A stretch of 64,000 nt of DNA from Mycogone perniciosa (lineage: Eukaryota; Ascomycota; Sordariomycetes; Hypocreales; Hypocreaceae). The notes under the pieces were generated by a model. That model was not told the DNA's origin, ran no database searches, and saw only the letters and a list, made by a program, of their open reading frames with translations. Below are positions 28,191 through 37,979 of the stretch, one piece after another. Every line of letters begins with the position of its first letter. The first letter of the stretch is position 1. The stretch spans positions 62,001-126,000 of the forward strand of contig JAOALB010000107.1 in the NCBI GenBank assembly GCA_025331125.1, given 5' to 3'. A program made the position numbers and the translations under genes.

Positions 28191-28440
28191 TAACTTTTTC
28201 AAGAAATTATATTAATTTAAATTACATTTATTTATATATATATATTTAATATACTTTAAAATCATAATAAAAAATTATAATACTAAAATACTTTAAATAT
28301 TAAAAACTTTATAGTTATTAAATAATTTAAAGTAATTGAATATAATTAATTCTTTTTATTTAAGCTATATTTAACCAAATTAATATAATATTTTTACTTA
28401 TAGATTCAATTATTGAAAGAAATAAAGGGCCTTAGATTTA

Positions 28441-29322
28441 ATTATTTCTTTCATAGATTTATTTGATTGGTTTAATCGGTATACTATACTGTCTCAGGCT
28501 GTCTATTCTCTAGTTATATCCGCAAGTTAAGCGGAGTCTAAACTAAGTAAACGCTAGGGTGGTAACCTTAACCCTATCCTATCTTGTAAACTCCACGGGG
28601 CAACGACTAAGACGTGATAAGACAGACCAATTGCAGTCCTTGAATACATCTCATCAATGGTTAGTCTGAAGGGAGCGTGCCCTGAGAGGAGCTCCTCTGC
28701 GGAGTCTCGCCGCACAATTGTCGACCTTTCTGATGTCAGTGTACCGCCCATACATCGAGGGGAGCGGGTTAAGATTCTTAAAATTTGAATATTACATATT
28801 CAATGCACTCATACGGGTCAGTTCAAGACCACCAGCAAATACAGAGAACTTAGCGCATCAATATCCCCAAATCCATATCCATCATAACACGCACAATTAC
28901 ATCCCCGCCACAAATGTCGGTTAGTTCTACTGCTGTGATATATATAGGCTTCCGCAGTTTAAGCCATGTTTGGCTAAAGTGGGCTTATAAGAGCGGGAAA
29001 ACACTTACAAACTTCCTATGACCATTTTTCTGCGGAGTCCGCATTCTGGGCGGACTTTCAGTGGAAGTTCATATCCGCACCGACCATGAATTTGGTAGCG
29101 AGTGAAGATCACACAATGGTCGCAAATACGATTGGTTGTGTGTTTGTGTAAGATTTTAGTCAACATTTGTCAAATCATTGTGCAGTTTTAATATGCTATA
29201 TATTCCAAAGGTTAGCCACTGAGTTGACTAACAAACATAGCCCCTAATTCGTCCATGCATTGTCATCTCACAGATTTCTATTCTCTCAACACTGAAGAAA
29301 ATAACTGAGCTAAGTTCAAAGC
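28441..29322. promoter_or_regulatory. Boundary of the AT-rich block and upstream region of the oxidoreductase gene
   Basis: Composition turns normal near 28,440. No convincing gene; short open frames here lack family features. Several CCG/CGG motifs in palindromic array occur: CCGC-N7-GCGG near 28,519, GCGGAGTC near 28,699, and GCGGAGTCCGC near 29,032 followed by GGGCGGACT. CGG triplets in inverted spacing are the usual targets of Zn2Cys6 regulators, one of which is encoded nearby (33.6-35.2 kb). Binding is inference. Confidence 0.4.
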
Positions 29323-30797
29323 ATGGCAGGCTTGGTAAATTGCGTTTATCGAAGTTGGCGGGCAACCAACCCACCGACTGTTTCCAAGGCAGCTGACCCG
29401 ATCTTGTTTGGTATACTGGGGGCTTCAAAGATTGCGTGGGTGCAAATACGTTTCCACAAGTTCAGGATTGGCATGACCATGATCTAACATCTCTTTTAAT
29501 TGACCAAGTCCTGAAAGCTTGATAATCCCGGCTCGCACTCACCCTGATGTTGTGATTCAGGCTGTCGCTGCACGCGACAAGGAAAAGGCCAAAGCCTATG
29601 CTCACAAGTATGGCATTCCAGTGGTACTGGATTCTTATGAAGGCAAGTTGTGATCCTTATACCCTCAACTCTAATACGACATCATCTACCTTGGATCTAC
29701 GCCTCCCCCGCGAGCTAATGATTTCAGATATGAATGCTAAAGCACTACTACGCGTGTATAAAGTAGTACTCAAAGCTAACAAGCCGCCAGCAATTCTCGA
29801 AGACCCAACTATAGATGTAATCTATATCGCTTTGCCAAATGGCCTCCATTTCGAGTGGGCACTGAAAGCCCTTCAAAAAGGGAAGCATGTGCTCTTGGAA
29901 AAGCCCTCGGTTTCGAATACCGAAGAAGCCGAGCTGCTCTTTCGTTCATCGCTGCTAGCTAAGCCTGACGCACCGGTAATTCTTGAAGCTGTCCACTATT
30001 ATTTTGACCCAACTTGGCGATACTTCATATCCCAAATCAACCCAGCGGAAGTGGCATATGCACGTCACTCTGCATGGGCTCCTAAAGGTCTCATCCCACC
30101 CACAGATATCCGCTTTATCCATGAGCTGGGCGGTGGAGCAATTATGGATATCGGATCATACGGCATATCGGCACTACGATCTATCTTTTCCGCGGAGCCT
30201 GAAGCTTGCGAGGAGGCCAACGTCAAGACATCGCCACCACCTGGAAGCAGCCTTTGTGACTCCGGCTACGTGGCAAAGCTAAAATTTCCCAATGGTGGTA
30301 TCGGAGAGATCCAAGGCAGCTACAATACTCCATGGCTAAAATTCAGACTTCCAAGTATCGAAGTAATGCACCGGCCGACACCTGTCCACGATGATTCCCT
30401 TAAGCCGGACCAAGAGAAAACAATGACTCGTAAAGTATCCTTCTACGGTCATATGATGGCGACCCTACACAATCGTATTGATACTGAAGATTTCTTCGAA
30501 GTGCGCAACAAATTTGACAATGCTCTTCTTAAGAAGTGGGCAGTGAAGAAGTCCAAAAATGTTCACTCTTTCCACGACATCGATATTGATCAACCAGGGG
30601 AGCAATACTGGAAGTCATACCGTCATCAGCTGGAGCAGTTTGTCCATCGAATCCGAGGTCGCACTGGCGATGGCGTGTGGGTCTCTGCTGAGCAGAGCAT
30701 CGCACAAATGAAAGCTATCGATATGGTATATGAAAAGTCCGGTCTAGGACCGCGGCCATCTCGACAACCACGGGGAACACAGCAAAGTCAACCATAG
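29323..30797 (+). CDS. Gfo/Idh/MocA-family NAD(P)-dependent oxidoreductase
   Basis: Predicted cytosolic dehydrogenase related to dimeric dihydrodiol dehydrogenases and D-xylose 1-dehydrogenases. Exons inferred: 29323-29435, 29509-29642, 29791-30797, giving 417 residues, a full family length. The N-terminal Rossmann motif FGILGASKIA sits at residues 29-38, and the conserved EKP triplet that carries the catalytic lysine at 119-121. The C-terminal substrate/dimer domain is present through the HELGGGAIMDIG segment. Intron 1 (73 bp) starts GTGGGT; intron 2 (148 bp) starts GCAAGT and is a GC-AG intron, with GCTAAC branch site and CCAG acceptor. Splicing as proposed restores DSYEAILEDPTID across the junction. 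The substrate is unknown; it converges on the FAD monooxygenase. The start ATG is followed by MAGLVNCVYRSW, typical of fungal homologues. Confidence 0.88.
29436..29508 (+). other. Intron 1 of the Gfo/Idh/MocA gene
   Basis: GTGGGT donor, TCTAAC branch-like site near 29483 and CAAG acceptor. An alternative acceptor at 29517 would also keep frame but would delete three residues (PES) that the family normally has after KIA. Confidence 0.7.
29643..29790 (+). other. Intron 2 of the Gfo/Idh/MocA gene (GC-AG type)
   Basis: Donor G|GCAAGT, branch GCTAAC at 29775-29780, acceptor CCAG at 29790. No GT donor gives a frame-consistent join to the next exon. Confidence 0.75.
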
Positions 30798-31346
30798 CTG
30801 CATATTGATGGCACACAGTATATTGCTGGTATAAATTATGTTTCTATGCCGTTGAGGAAACCTCCTGCATGCTTATGGTACCTATGCTCTTGTGGTCCTT
30901 ATGGCTCTCAATTATTAATAGGTCTTGGGTTGATCGGATGAATGGCTATATTGTTGTGAGTCGGAACCAAATTAGAGGTGCCTACTCCGTAATTAAATCA
31001 CCAGTTAGTCAAATTAGTGGTTCTATCTTGCGGTTCCACTGTTCGAAAGTCACGGGGCGCTCGCACATGCTTGACAGAATCGACGTTGAATGCGGTATCT
31101 GGAGGGAGTGATACATTTCTGAGCCCTGGGTATAAATGGCATTGTCCATAGATCTTGCAGAAATGGAAATATTCCATTTGGCTACTGTGGTTCGGAGATG
31201 AACCTCAAATTCACTCCTCATTCCTTCACTACTCCATGGCAAGGACTTCAGCAACATGTTCTGCGACATTATACTCGCTCACTTTGCGAGCAGACTTCGC
31301 CAAAACACTAGGGAACAAACCTACAATGACACTTGTCAGTAGGTCT
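30798..31346. other. Convergent intergenic region
   Basis: 549 bp between two 3' ends. No gene visible; must hold both terminators, but no specific signal can be singled out. Confidence 0.6.
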
Positions 31347-32787
31347 TCAAGCAATTAGATCCGCAAGATCGTGCTCACCCAAGATCTTCATGAAAGAGTA
31401 CATGGCATACTCCTGTATCACACCCATATCACGCTTAGAGCTCTGGATCTTCTGTGCACTTTCCAAAATTTCCCTCACTCGCGGTTGACGCAGGGTCACG
31501 TATTGCTTCGCCGCTGCCTTGATTGCCTGCTTATAAGCTAATTGAGTGTCATCATCTAGGTTTCGACCCGTATCGCGGAAGCGATGCGCCAAAAAGAGTA
31601 CAAACGCCTCGCAATCCTCCAATGCTTGTGACGTTCCTTGGCCAGAGGTTGGGGGGAGCGCATGTGCAGCATCACCAAGTAGGACCACACCATCTCGTTC
31701 CCAGGTAGGGAGTGGTGGTGATGTCCAAGTGGGATACATATTGTGAATTTGAGCTGACTGGATGATCGTTTGTACGACCGGGTCTTTCCACTGTGCATGT
31801 CTTTGACGTAGTTGACTGGCCACGTCGTTGATCTCCAGGTTTTTGCGGTTGGGGCATTCTTTAATTTCGTAGGTCGACCACCAGGCGAAGGACTCTCCAG
31901 GCTCTGAGACATAGTAGGGCGAGTCACGATTCGGGGCAGAGGCCGCACTATCGGAGAAGAAGTAGCCGAAGAATCCATTGCCCCCGAAGATAAAGTTCAT
32001 AGATCCCTTGTTAACGAAGTTTTTGACATCAGCGGCTGGAACAAAGCCACCCACACCAACAAGGCCTCTAGAGAGAGTTGTTAACATGTGGGCTGCTAAT
32101 GTGTTATCGCAGCTAATGGCCTACGAGGAATGAACAGCGACTTACTCATAGCGAGGGGGGTATGGGTCCTCCTTGACATCTGAGGACAGCGCTCTCTTGG
32201 TTGTGGACCGGACGCCGTCCGCGCCGATGACCAAATCTGCCTCCATAGGTTCGCTCCCATCAGCAAACCGAACAATATTTCTCATCTCTGCGTTGGCAAC
32301 AACTTCCAAGACCTGTTTATTCACAATATGGTCATCCGGGATGCGCGTGCGTAGACACCTCCAAAGCGAATGGCGACTAGATGCCACGGAATTTAGATGT
32401 GCAGCGGAGCCAGCATTCTTCCGTGAGTTGGGACCATTGGGCTCGATGCGCATGAGCAAGTGCCCGTTGTTGTTCTTCCAAGTTGAAATGCGATACAACA
32501 TATCCACCAAGGGTAACATCCTTAAGCAGATCCTCGTCAAGGCGTTGTAGGACACCGAGACCGTTGGGAGCAATTCCAAGTCCACCTCCGACAAGGAGGG
32601 TTGATGAATGGGTAGGAGTAGGGCCTTGTTCGCGTTGTTCAGCATCGACGTCCATGTTGGTGTCGTATGCCTCGTAGATAGTGATGTCGTGATCGTCTTC
32701 GGGGATGGGGGGTTTCGGGAGGTGTTTCCGGAGCTCCAGATAACTTGCTAGTCCGGCGATGCCAGCACCGATGATGACAATCTTCAT
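31347..32787 (-). pseudogene. FAD-dependent monooxygenase with a one-base frameshift
   Basis: Class A flavoprotein monooxygenase (salicylate hydroxylase / zeaxanthin epoxidase type). Exons 32146-32787 and 31347-32067 with a 78-bp intron (GTAAGT donor, CTAG acceptor). Visible motifs: GxGxxG as GAGIAG (residues 7-12), DG motif VIGADGVRS near 184-192, and GD motif GDAAHALPP near 345. The family sequence runs VVSHFNL in one frame and continues KNNNGHLLMRIEPNG in another: near 32478-32482 there is one base too many. Without it the gene would encode 453 residues, and total exon length is 3n+1, consistent with a single insertion. Either the gene is recently inactivated or the assembly has an error. 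It sits between the oxidoreductase and the regulator. Confidence 0.85.
32068..32145 (-). other. Intron of the FAD monooxygenase gene
   Basis: GTAAGT donor at 32145 and CTAG acceptor at 32068; joins RYE to GLVGVGGFVP in frame. Confidence 0.8.
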
Positions 32788-33603
32788 GGCTCAGTCGGGT
32801 GTACTCCGTATTTACGGAGTAAGTAGTAGGTGCTATGTCTAGTTTTTGAATGCGTGTCTTCTGGAGTCTAGAGAGGCATAGTTGAGTTAGGAGTCGACGC
32901 ACGGGGTATAAATACCCAGATATTAGAACGTAATACAATCATGGTGATTGCAACAATAGACAGCTATCGTTTCGATCCGATGTTCTTGGGGCTTATGAGA
33001 TGTGTGCACGATTCATGGCTATTATCAGCTTCGATGCCAGAGGACGCTAATTCGCAAAGCTAACTAGATCCAGTTTAGGGTTCACCAGCACCGATGAGTG
33101 AGCAGAGATGAGTCGCAGGCTTGATTGCGTCATGACGGCGCAATTCTCTCTGACCAATAGTCCTCCGTTATCACTAGATTGAAGAATACGTACGACGTCC
33201 GCGTAGCAGTTTGGATATCAACGCAGCATCAGGGGTCAGGCGGGAATCCCTTCCAGGGGATGGACCGTTGAGCCACGGCTTGGGCCACGCAACTGCAAAC
33301 GGAACCCATCTGGTCATTGTTGACACATACGAGAGCTTCATAAGCCTTTAAACGTGTATCATGACGCGTAATGTAACCTGATTGGCTTTCCTGGGGTGAC
33401 TCGCACGTTGACAATTGTTCCATAATGTGTTCCGTTTGATCAGGCTTGGTTTCCGAGTGACCGCGGATCTCTAGAGACGACTTAGTGATGTGCGGTCATC
33501 CAAATCTCTGCAGTCCCAACCAGGGGCCGCGTCTGTGCTTCCTCCATCGGCATGCAATGCAAGATGTGCGTTGTTAGTGTTAAGAAATCTCCGGCTTTGC
33601 TGC
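32788..33603. other. Intergenic region upstream of the monooxygenase
   Basis: About 0.8 kb between the regulator's stop and the monooxygenase start, both genes on the - strand. No gene seen besides the inverted repeat at 32802-32821. Confidence 0.55.
32802..32821. promoter_or_regulatory. Perfect 9-bp inverted repeat just upstream of the monooxygenase start
   Basis: TACTCCGTA and TACGGAGTA, separated by two T, lie 15-34 bases before the ATG. They could fold as a hairpin in the 5' leader or be a protein-binding palindrome. Both arms are the 9-mer that recurs through the right half of the window. Confidence 0.6.
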
Positions 33604-35221
33604 TCAGTCGCCAGGGCATTGGTAGAAGATGTAAGCTGCCACACCAGCGAAACAATCATGTGAATCCGCAGACATGTCCGCAAAGCCTCCGCTCTGAACT
33701 TTCTCCTCTTGGAGTATCCTCCTAGCCGTGTCCGGGTGGTCTTGAGATGGACTCCATAAGCTGACAATCTTCAATTGTAGTACCATCATAATCGATCCAC
33801 GGTCAGGGACAGAACCAGAGCGTGAACTGATGAATTCGTTAGCAGCTAGAATTGATCGCGCATGTTTTCGAGCGCGTTTACCGCACAGCGCGGCTGACGA
33901 GGAGACAAGGCGGTATAAGCGAAAGACGACCACATTGGCTGCGTTGTAGAGTGACGCGAGAGCAGCTGAAGGAATATCTGAAAAGGGCAACATAGCAAAA
34001 CTGTCAGAGCCGTAAGCCAAGCTGGCAGGTGCGTCATCTCCTGGCTGAAAGCGTATTCGAGCCCCTTCGCCGGTATTCACAATGGATCTACACTGCGACC
34101 ACCAGCAATTTAGTTGAGACATTGAGTGAAGGACGAGTGTCGTCAACTTTGCTTTCTGCTCCTTGCCTTGCTCCTCATGGGACCTTATTAGCCGATCGGC
34201 AACTACTAGACACCGCTGTGCGGAGAAAAGGACGTCAACGAGCACATCAAAGATCATTTTGGGATGAACCTCAAAGGGGATCGTCATCCATCTTGGGGAG
34301 GCAAAGGAATGCAGCTCATTTTCCACCATCGCCGCCACAAACTGTGAATGCCAGATATCGTGTCAAACAATAGCCTTGAGACTCATCGAATGAGCGATGG
34401 AATCAACATACCATTTGAAGTCTTAGATGGCTGAATATTTGATGCATAAATCCGCTTCGGCAGTGTTCTGGCCCTACTGCCTCAAGCATCATTGTTGCTC
34501 CCTTAACATGTTGCAGCCAAGCTTTTCGACACGCGCCAGCCGACGCCTCAAAATGGATGAGCATCGTAGTCGCACAAACCGCGCTTTCATCAAACGATAT
34601 AGGCCCCTTCGATAGGAGAAAACGGAGGTCCTTCAGCGCTCTCGCGTACCACCTGCAGGCTTCCGTCCGGATAGAAAGGTCCTGGACCTGAGTGCCATAG
34701 CTTAGCATGCACGTCGCGCGTATTGAATTTTTGGCCAGAAACGGTGTGGGAGACGCGAGGAACCGAGGGAGCTCGTGAAGCCAGGTTGGGGGAATGACGC
34801 CTGGGACTGTTGGCGGCTTCATAGAGCCAAAGAAGGACTCAATGAAATGGGAAACAAACAGCTGGTCGAAGGCATCGACACGAGAAGGTTGCGGAGCTGG
34901 TAGTTTCCACAGACGCTGATCATCCAGAACGCGGAATCCTGGAGACCTGGAGATGACCATGCTCGTAGTTGCAATCGAGGAGGACTGATCCCCTGGGGGG
35001 ACGCTTGGCATCGCGTACACAAAGAATGCTTCCGTCCGAGCACCAGGACAGCGCAGTCCCATGTCAGCACATCGCCAACACTCTGGGAGGGATTGGTCGC
35101 ACTAGCATGGGAGCAGGCATTAAAAGGTCGCACTTCATAAAGATTGATTGGTCAACCTCGCCTTGACCTTGCGTCGTCGACAGGTCGCGCAGCCTCTGCT
35201 TCTACCAGGGACATTGACCAT
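33604..35221 (-). CDS. Zn2Cys6 fungal transcription factor
   Basis: Nuclear DNA-binding regulator. Exons 35162-35221, 34412-35101 and 33604-34341 give 495 residues. The binuclear zinc cluster is complete with Cys at 11, 14, 21, 28, 31 and 38 (C-x2-C-x6-C-x6-C-x2-C-x6-C) and the usual basic run RRRKVK between Cys2 and Cys3. The rest resembles the fungal-specific regulatory domain (Fungal_trans_2 type), ending FADMSADSHDCFAGVAAYIFY. All junctions are phase 0. Intron 1 (35102-35161) interrupts the zinc cluster between Lys20 and Cys21 and starts GC rather than GT. Intron 2 (34342-34411) is canonical GTATGT...CACAG. It may control the adjacent monooxygenase and oxidoreductase; this is inferred from position only. 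Confidence 0.85.
35102..35161 (-). other. Intron 1 of the Zn2Cys6 gene, non-canonical GC-AG
   Basis: Donor AAG|GCGAGG, acceptor CTAG. Only this 60-bp removal gives the six-residue Cys2-Cys3 spacing; the nearby GT (AAG|GTCAAG) would delete two residues of the zinc cluster. Confidence 0.65.
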
Positions 35222-36080
35222 GTTTTCGGCGAAATACGGGGTTATCAATCAGGCCATGAATGACTAATTCGAATCTCTATTGGACAACGAATTAATTGCT
35301 TTACAATTGGATAATGAAATAATAAAAGTGTTCCGTTCACAACGAGTTTGTTATGAGTAGGTAGTAAGTCGTATTCGCTCTCTCGTGACTCTTGTTCGCC
35401 ATTCAATACCCAACACAGGCGCATTTATTTATACCATCTTATCGTATTAAAAGGGTGCGACGATATTCCGAGGTCCTTCCGATATTTGTGTTCGTTCTCC
35501 GTTATCCCAATGTTGTGGTCTTCGTCTTTATTGGCCAAATCACCCCTAGCAACATCCGCCCTGTTGCGAAAGGGAGTCATGCTCCTTTCATGCCTATCAT
35601 GTGCTATAACTACTACTAGTACGGAGTACGGGGTGCTACTACTGTACGGAGTAGTCTGCTCCGTACTCCGTATTTTAGCAGTTTTGGCTCCAGACCGACA
35701 GTCCAACCACATCACAGCCTCCCTTCCGTATGTCCAATAAGCACTTGCAGGATAACTCCATCGAGTCCAAGGTTTCCTCACCCCACTCAAGCCTTATTGC
35801 AAGACGTGGTTGCTTTGCCACGTCATTGTGGCTGCTGGTAGACTATACAAGAAGTACGGAGTACTACTAGTATTAGTAGCTGTACGTACGAAGTACAGTC
35901 GCCGTTCTGCTGGATGGGCACAAGTGGAGTGACAGCTCATGCCTACCAAACGACTTCGCAGCCTTAGGACCTTCAGCTGTTTCATCCCGTTATCCCCCAA
36001 CTGAATGGCATTTTGTGCCTTTCAATTTCTTCTCTGGGGATCAATATCCTGTTGATCAATCACACATCCCCCAAGTCATC
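35222..36080. promoter_or_regulatory. Shared divergent promoter region with a cluster of TACGGAGTA motifs
   Basis: Lies between the divergent regulator (-) and the 383-residue protein gene (+). It holds four exact copies of the 9-mer: TACGGAGTA at 35620-35628, 35645-35653 and 35855-35863, and TACTCCGTA at 35664-35672. Runs of TACTAC/TAGTAG are also present. No gene seen. Confidence 0.55.
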
Positions 36081-37232
36081 ATGGCCGACGACCTATTATC
36101 ACTGATATTCCGCGACAAAAAGATACGAAGCAAAGCTATCAGGGCGGCCGCCAGCGTTATCAAGAATGCCTCCCCCATCGTCAGGACCATCGAAGCAGGG
36201 CAAGGCATCATCAAGATAGGCGAAACCCTCCACAAGGCAAATGAGCTGGCCGGCAGGGTGAACGATTTCGCCCCCAGGGCCAACCAACTGGCCGATGGAC
36301 TCAACAGATTCATCCCATCAATGCAAGTGATGGGCCAATCCGTCTGCGACAGCGCCAAGATTTTCGCGTACTTCAGCATCATTGCGACAACGGTCCAAAT
36401 CGGCGCCAATCTAGTTCAGACCTACCAGGGAATCCAAGTCCTCCAACTCATCGCAGCCAGGCTTCAGGACATGTCAGTTAGTCTGGCTGCACAGACTGCC
36501 TTGATAGCACAGAAGGAATTCCCCGAGTATGTGCACAGCATGATTCGAGAACGACTCACCCAGACCTCCTCCGACCCCTCATGCGATCATTGGTTCTTTC
36601 TCTACCATCCAGACGACGACTGGTATCCCAGGTTCTTTCACTTTCTTGAGGAGAAGCCCCTCGGTCCTAGATTTTGTGGTTACACGAACCAGATCGACAC
36701 TGTCTTCGTCTTCATGATTGCAGCCAGGCGACGGATAACAGAAATGGAATACAAAGCTCGAAAACGCGGGCTACCGATGCGACCCACCCGGCTGCACCTC
36801 CTGATTCCTGCATACCAGCCCATCCTCATTGCCGAAGCACTCAAGATCCCAGATGAAGTCGGAGACTTGGTGATAGAGGGCCGGATTAACAGCAACAGAG
36901 AGTTTGTCTGGCTGAGCTTGCCAGAAGATCAGCGGCACTACGTTGTGAATATTGGCAATTGGATTCCTCCAAATCCGGGCTGGTGGAACTGGACCATGTC
37001 AAAAGTTGGGTTGGCAGACAAAGTACCGGCGTTGGGGAAGCCTAGAGTTTTGGGGTCTAGGCAGCGACCACTCGAATTGATCGATCTCGACCACGACGCT
37101 GAAGATAACGACAGTCGTGTGGCGCGCCGTGGGTCGGTGTCTTCCGATAGTCGTGACGAAGGCAAAGCCGGCCGACATCAAACTGCACCCTTACACAATG
37201 GTGACCGACGACACCGTCGAAGAAAGCCATAG
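36081..37232 (+). CDS. Unrecognised fungal protein, helical N-terminus and basic tail
   Basis: Single exon. I chose the ATG at 36081 (context ATCATGG) rather than upstream in-frame non-ATG codons; 383 residues. I do not recognise the family. Residues 1-65 read as amphipathic helices rich in Ala, Ile and Lys. A hydrophobic stretch near 95-115 (IFAYFSIIATTVQIGANLVQ) could be a membrane or buried helix. The middle has aromatic-rich segments (HWFFLYHPDDDWYP, GWWNW), and the tail is charged and serine-rich, ending RRHRRRKP, a possible nuclear localisation signal. There is no signal peptide. Codon use and composition look like its neighbours, so I take it as a real gene. It lies between a regulator and a HET-domain region. 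Confidence 0.7.
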   Translation: MADDLLSLIFRDKKIRSKAIRAAASVIKNASPIVRTIEAGQGIIKIGETLHKANELAGRVNDFAPRANQLADGLNRFIPSMQVMGQSVCDSAKIFAYFSIIATTVQIGANLVQTYQGIQVLQLIAARLQDMSVSLAAQTALIAQKEFPEYVHSMIRERLTQTSSDPSCDHWFFLYHPDDDWYPRFFHFLEEKPLGPRFCGYTNQIDTVFVFMIAARRRITEMEYKARKRGLPMRPTRLHLLIPAYQPILIAEALKIPDEVGDLVIEGRINSNREFVWLSLPEDQRHYVVNIGNWIPPNPGWWNWTMSKVGLADKVPALGKPRVLGSRQRPLELIDLDHDAEDNDSRVARRGSVSSDSRDEGKAGRHQTAPLHNGDRRHRRRKP

Positions 37233-37979
37233 TTATCGGAATCAGGGCTGAGACGGACGATATTGCGGACAAGGCAAGTCATTTTTGGTCAGCTTTCATT
37301 TTAGGCGAAGACTGGAGAAACTGGATGGAGACACGAAATGTTGAAATGTGCATGCATCTTACTACGGAGTATACCCTGTTTTTATTTCCTTGGGATTTCT
37401 TTTGGATTCAGTCTGTTTTTGGATTTGTGGTAAAACAGTACATTCCGGCATTTTTATCACAACGATAGAATGAACGCCGATATATTAAATAGACGACGGG
37501 CAATTGGTCATGGGATGGGCAGCTGGGACGCATTGATTTCTTATATCCATAAAGTAGAAGACAACTACTATGACAGAGCATCTTTAAGAAGTCGGGGTTC
37601 TTCGCTTCTACGTGTCACGCTGCGGTCAATACTAGGAGTGCTATTACCACATTTTTGAAGTGATACACACTCCATCTTGGTGCCTGTCAACGCCAACGAG
37701 CGGGAGGGACCACACCGGGAGATCATAGCCAAAAACTAGATACCAGATACCAAGGTAGGTAGGCCTATCTGTTACTACCGAGCCTCAGAGCGCTCCACTG
37801 AATGAATAATCGCCCAAAGTGGTATCTATGTGGTTATTGCTAAATTCCGGTTTTCTGCCAAGGCCAAACCACAAGAACAAACATATATAGTCTTAATGAT
37901 TCTACTGTAAACCTATTCTATCCTCAAGCATCCTAGACGCAGTATGTATATTTCAGAGCAACCTTGGTTTAATAGATAC
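37233..37979. other. Intergenic region
   Basis: No gene identified. One TACGGAGTA copy at 37363-37371. Confidence 0.5.

Larger units (their letters stand above)
1..28440. other. AT-rich, RIP-degraded transposon block
   Basis: The whole stretch is dominated by A and T, with TA dinucleotides everywhere, few CA/TG pairs and stops in every frame. No stretch shows a plausible intact gene; the only longer open frame comes from a simple repeat near 6.25-6.5 kb. Where two copies of a repeat can be aligned they differ almost only by C/T and G/A transitions, the signature of repeat-induced point mutation in ascomycetes. The block ends sharply near 28,440, where normal mixed composition begins. The identified elements inside it are listed separately. 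What lies in 1-900 and 4,912-7,936 is also AT-rich relic sequence that I could not assign to an element. Confidence 0.9.

Noticed and set aside
1..28440. Mitochondrial-DNA insertion as the source of the AT richness
   Set aside because: No mitochondrial gene, tRNA or rRNA-like segment seen; LTR and TIR structure with transition-only differences explains it better.
28554..28924. Small open frames in the boundary region
   Set aside because: Short, no family features, and opposite strands overlap.
29598..30797. 399-codon open frame as the complete oxidoreductase
   Set aside because: It reads through an intron and lacks the Rossmann motif; the true start with FGILGASKIA is two exons upstream at 29323.
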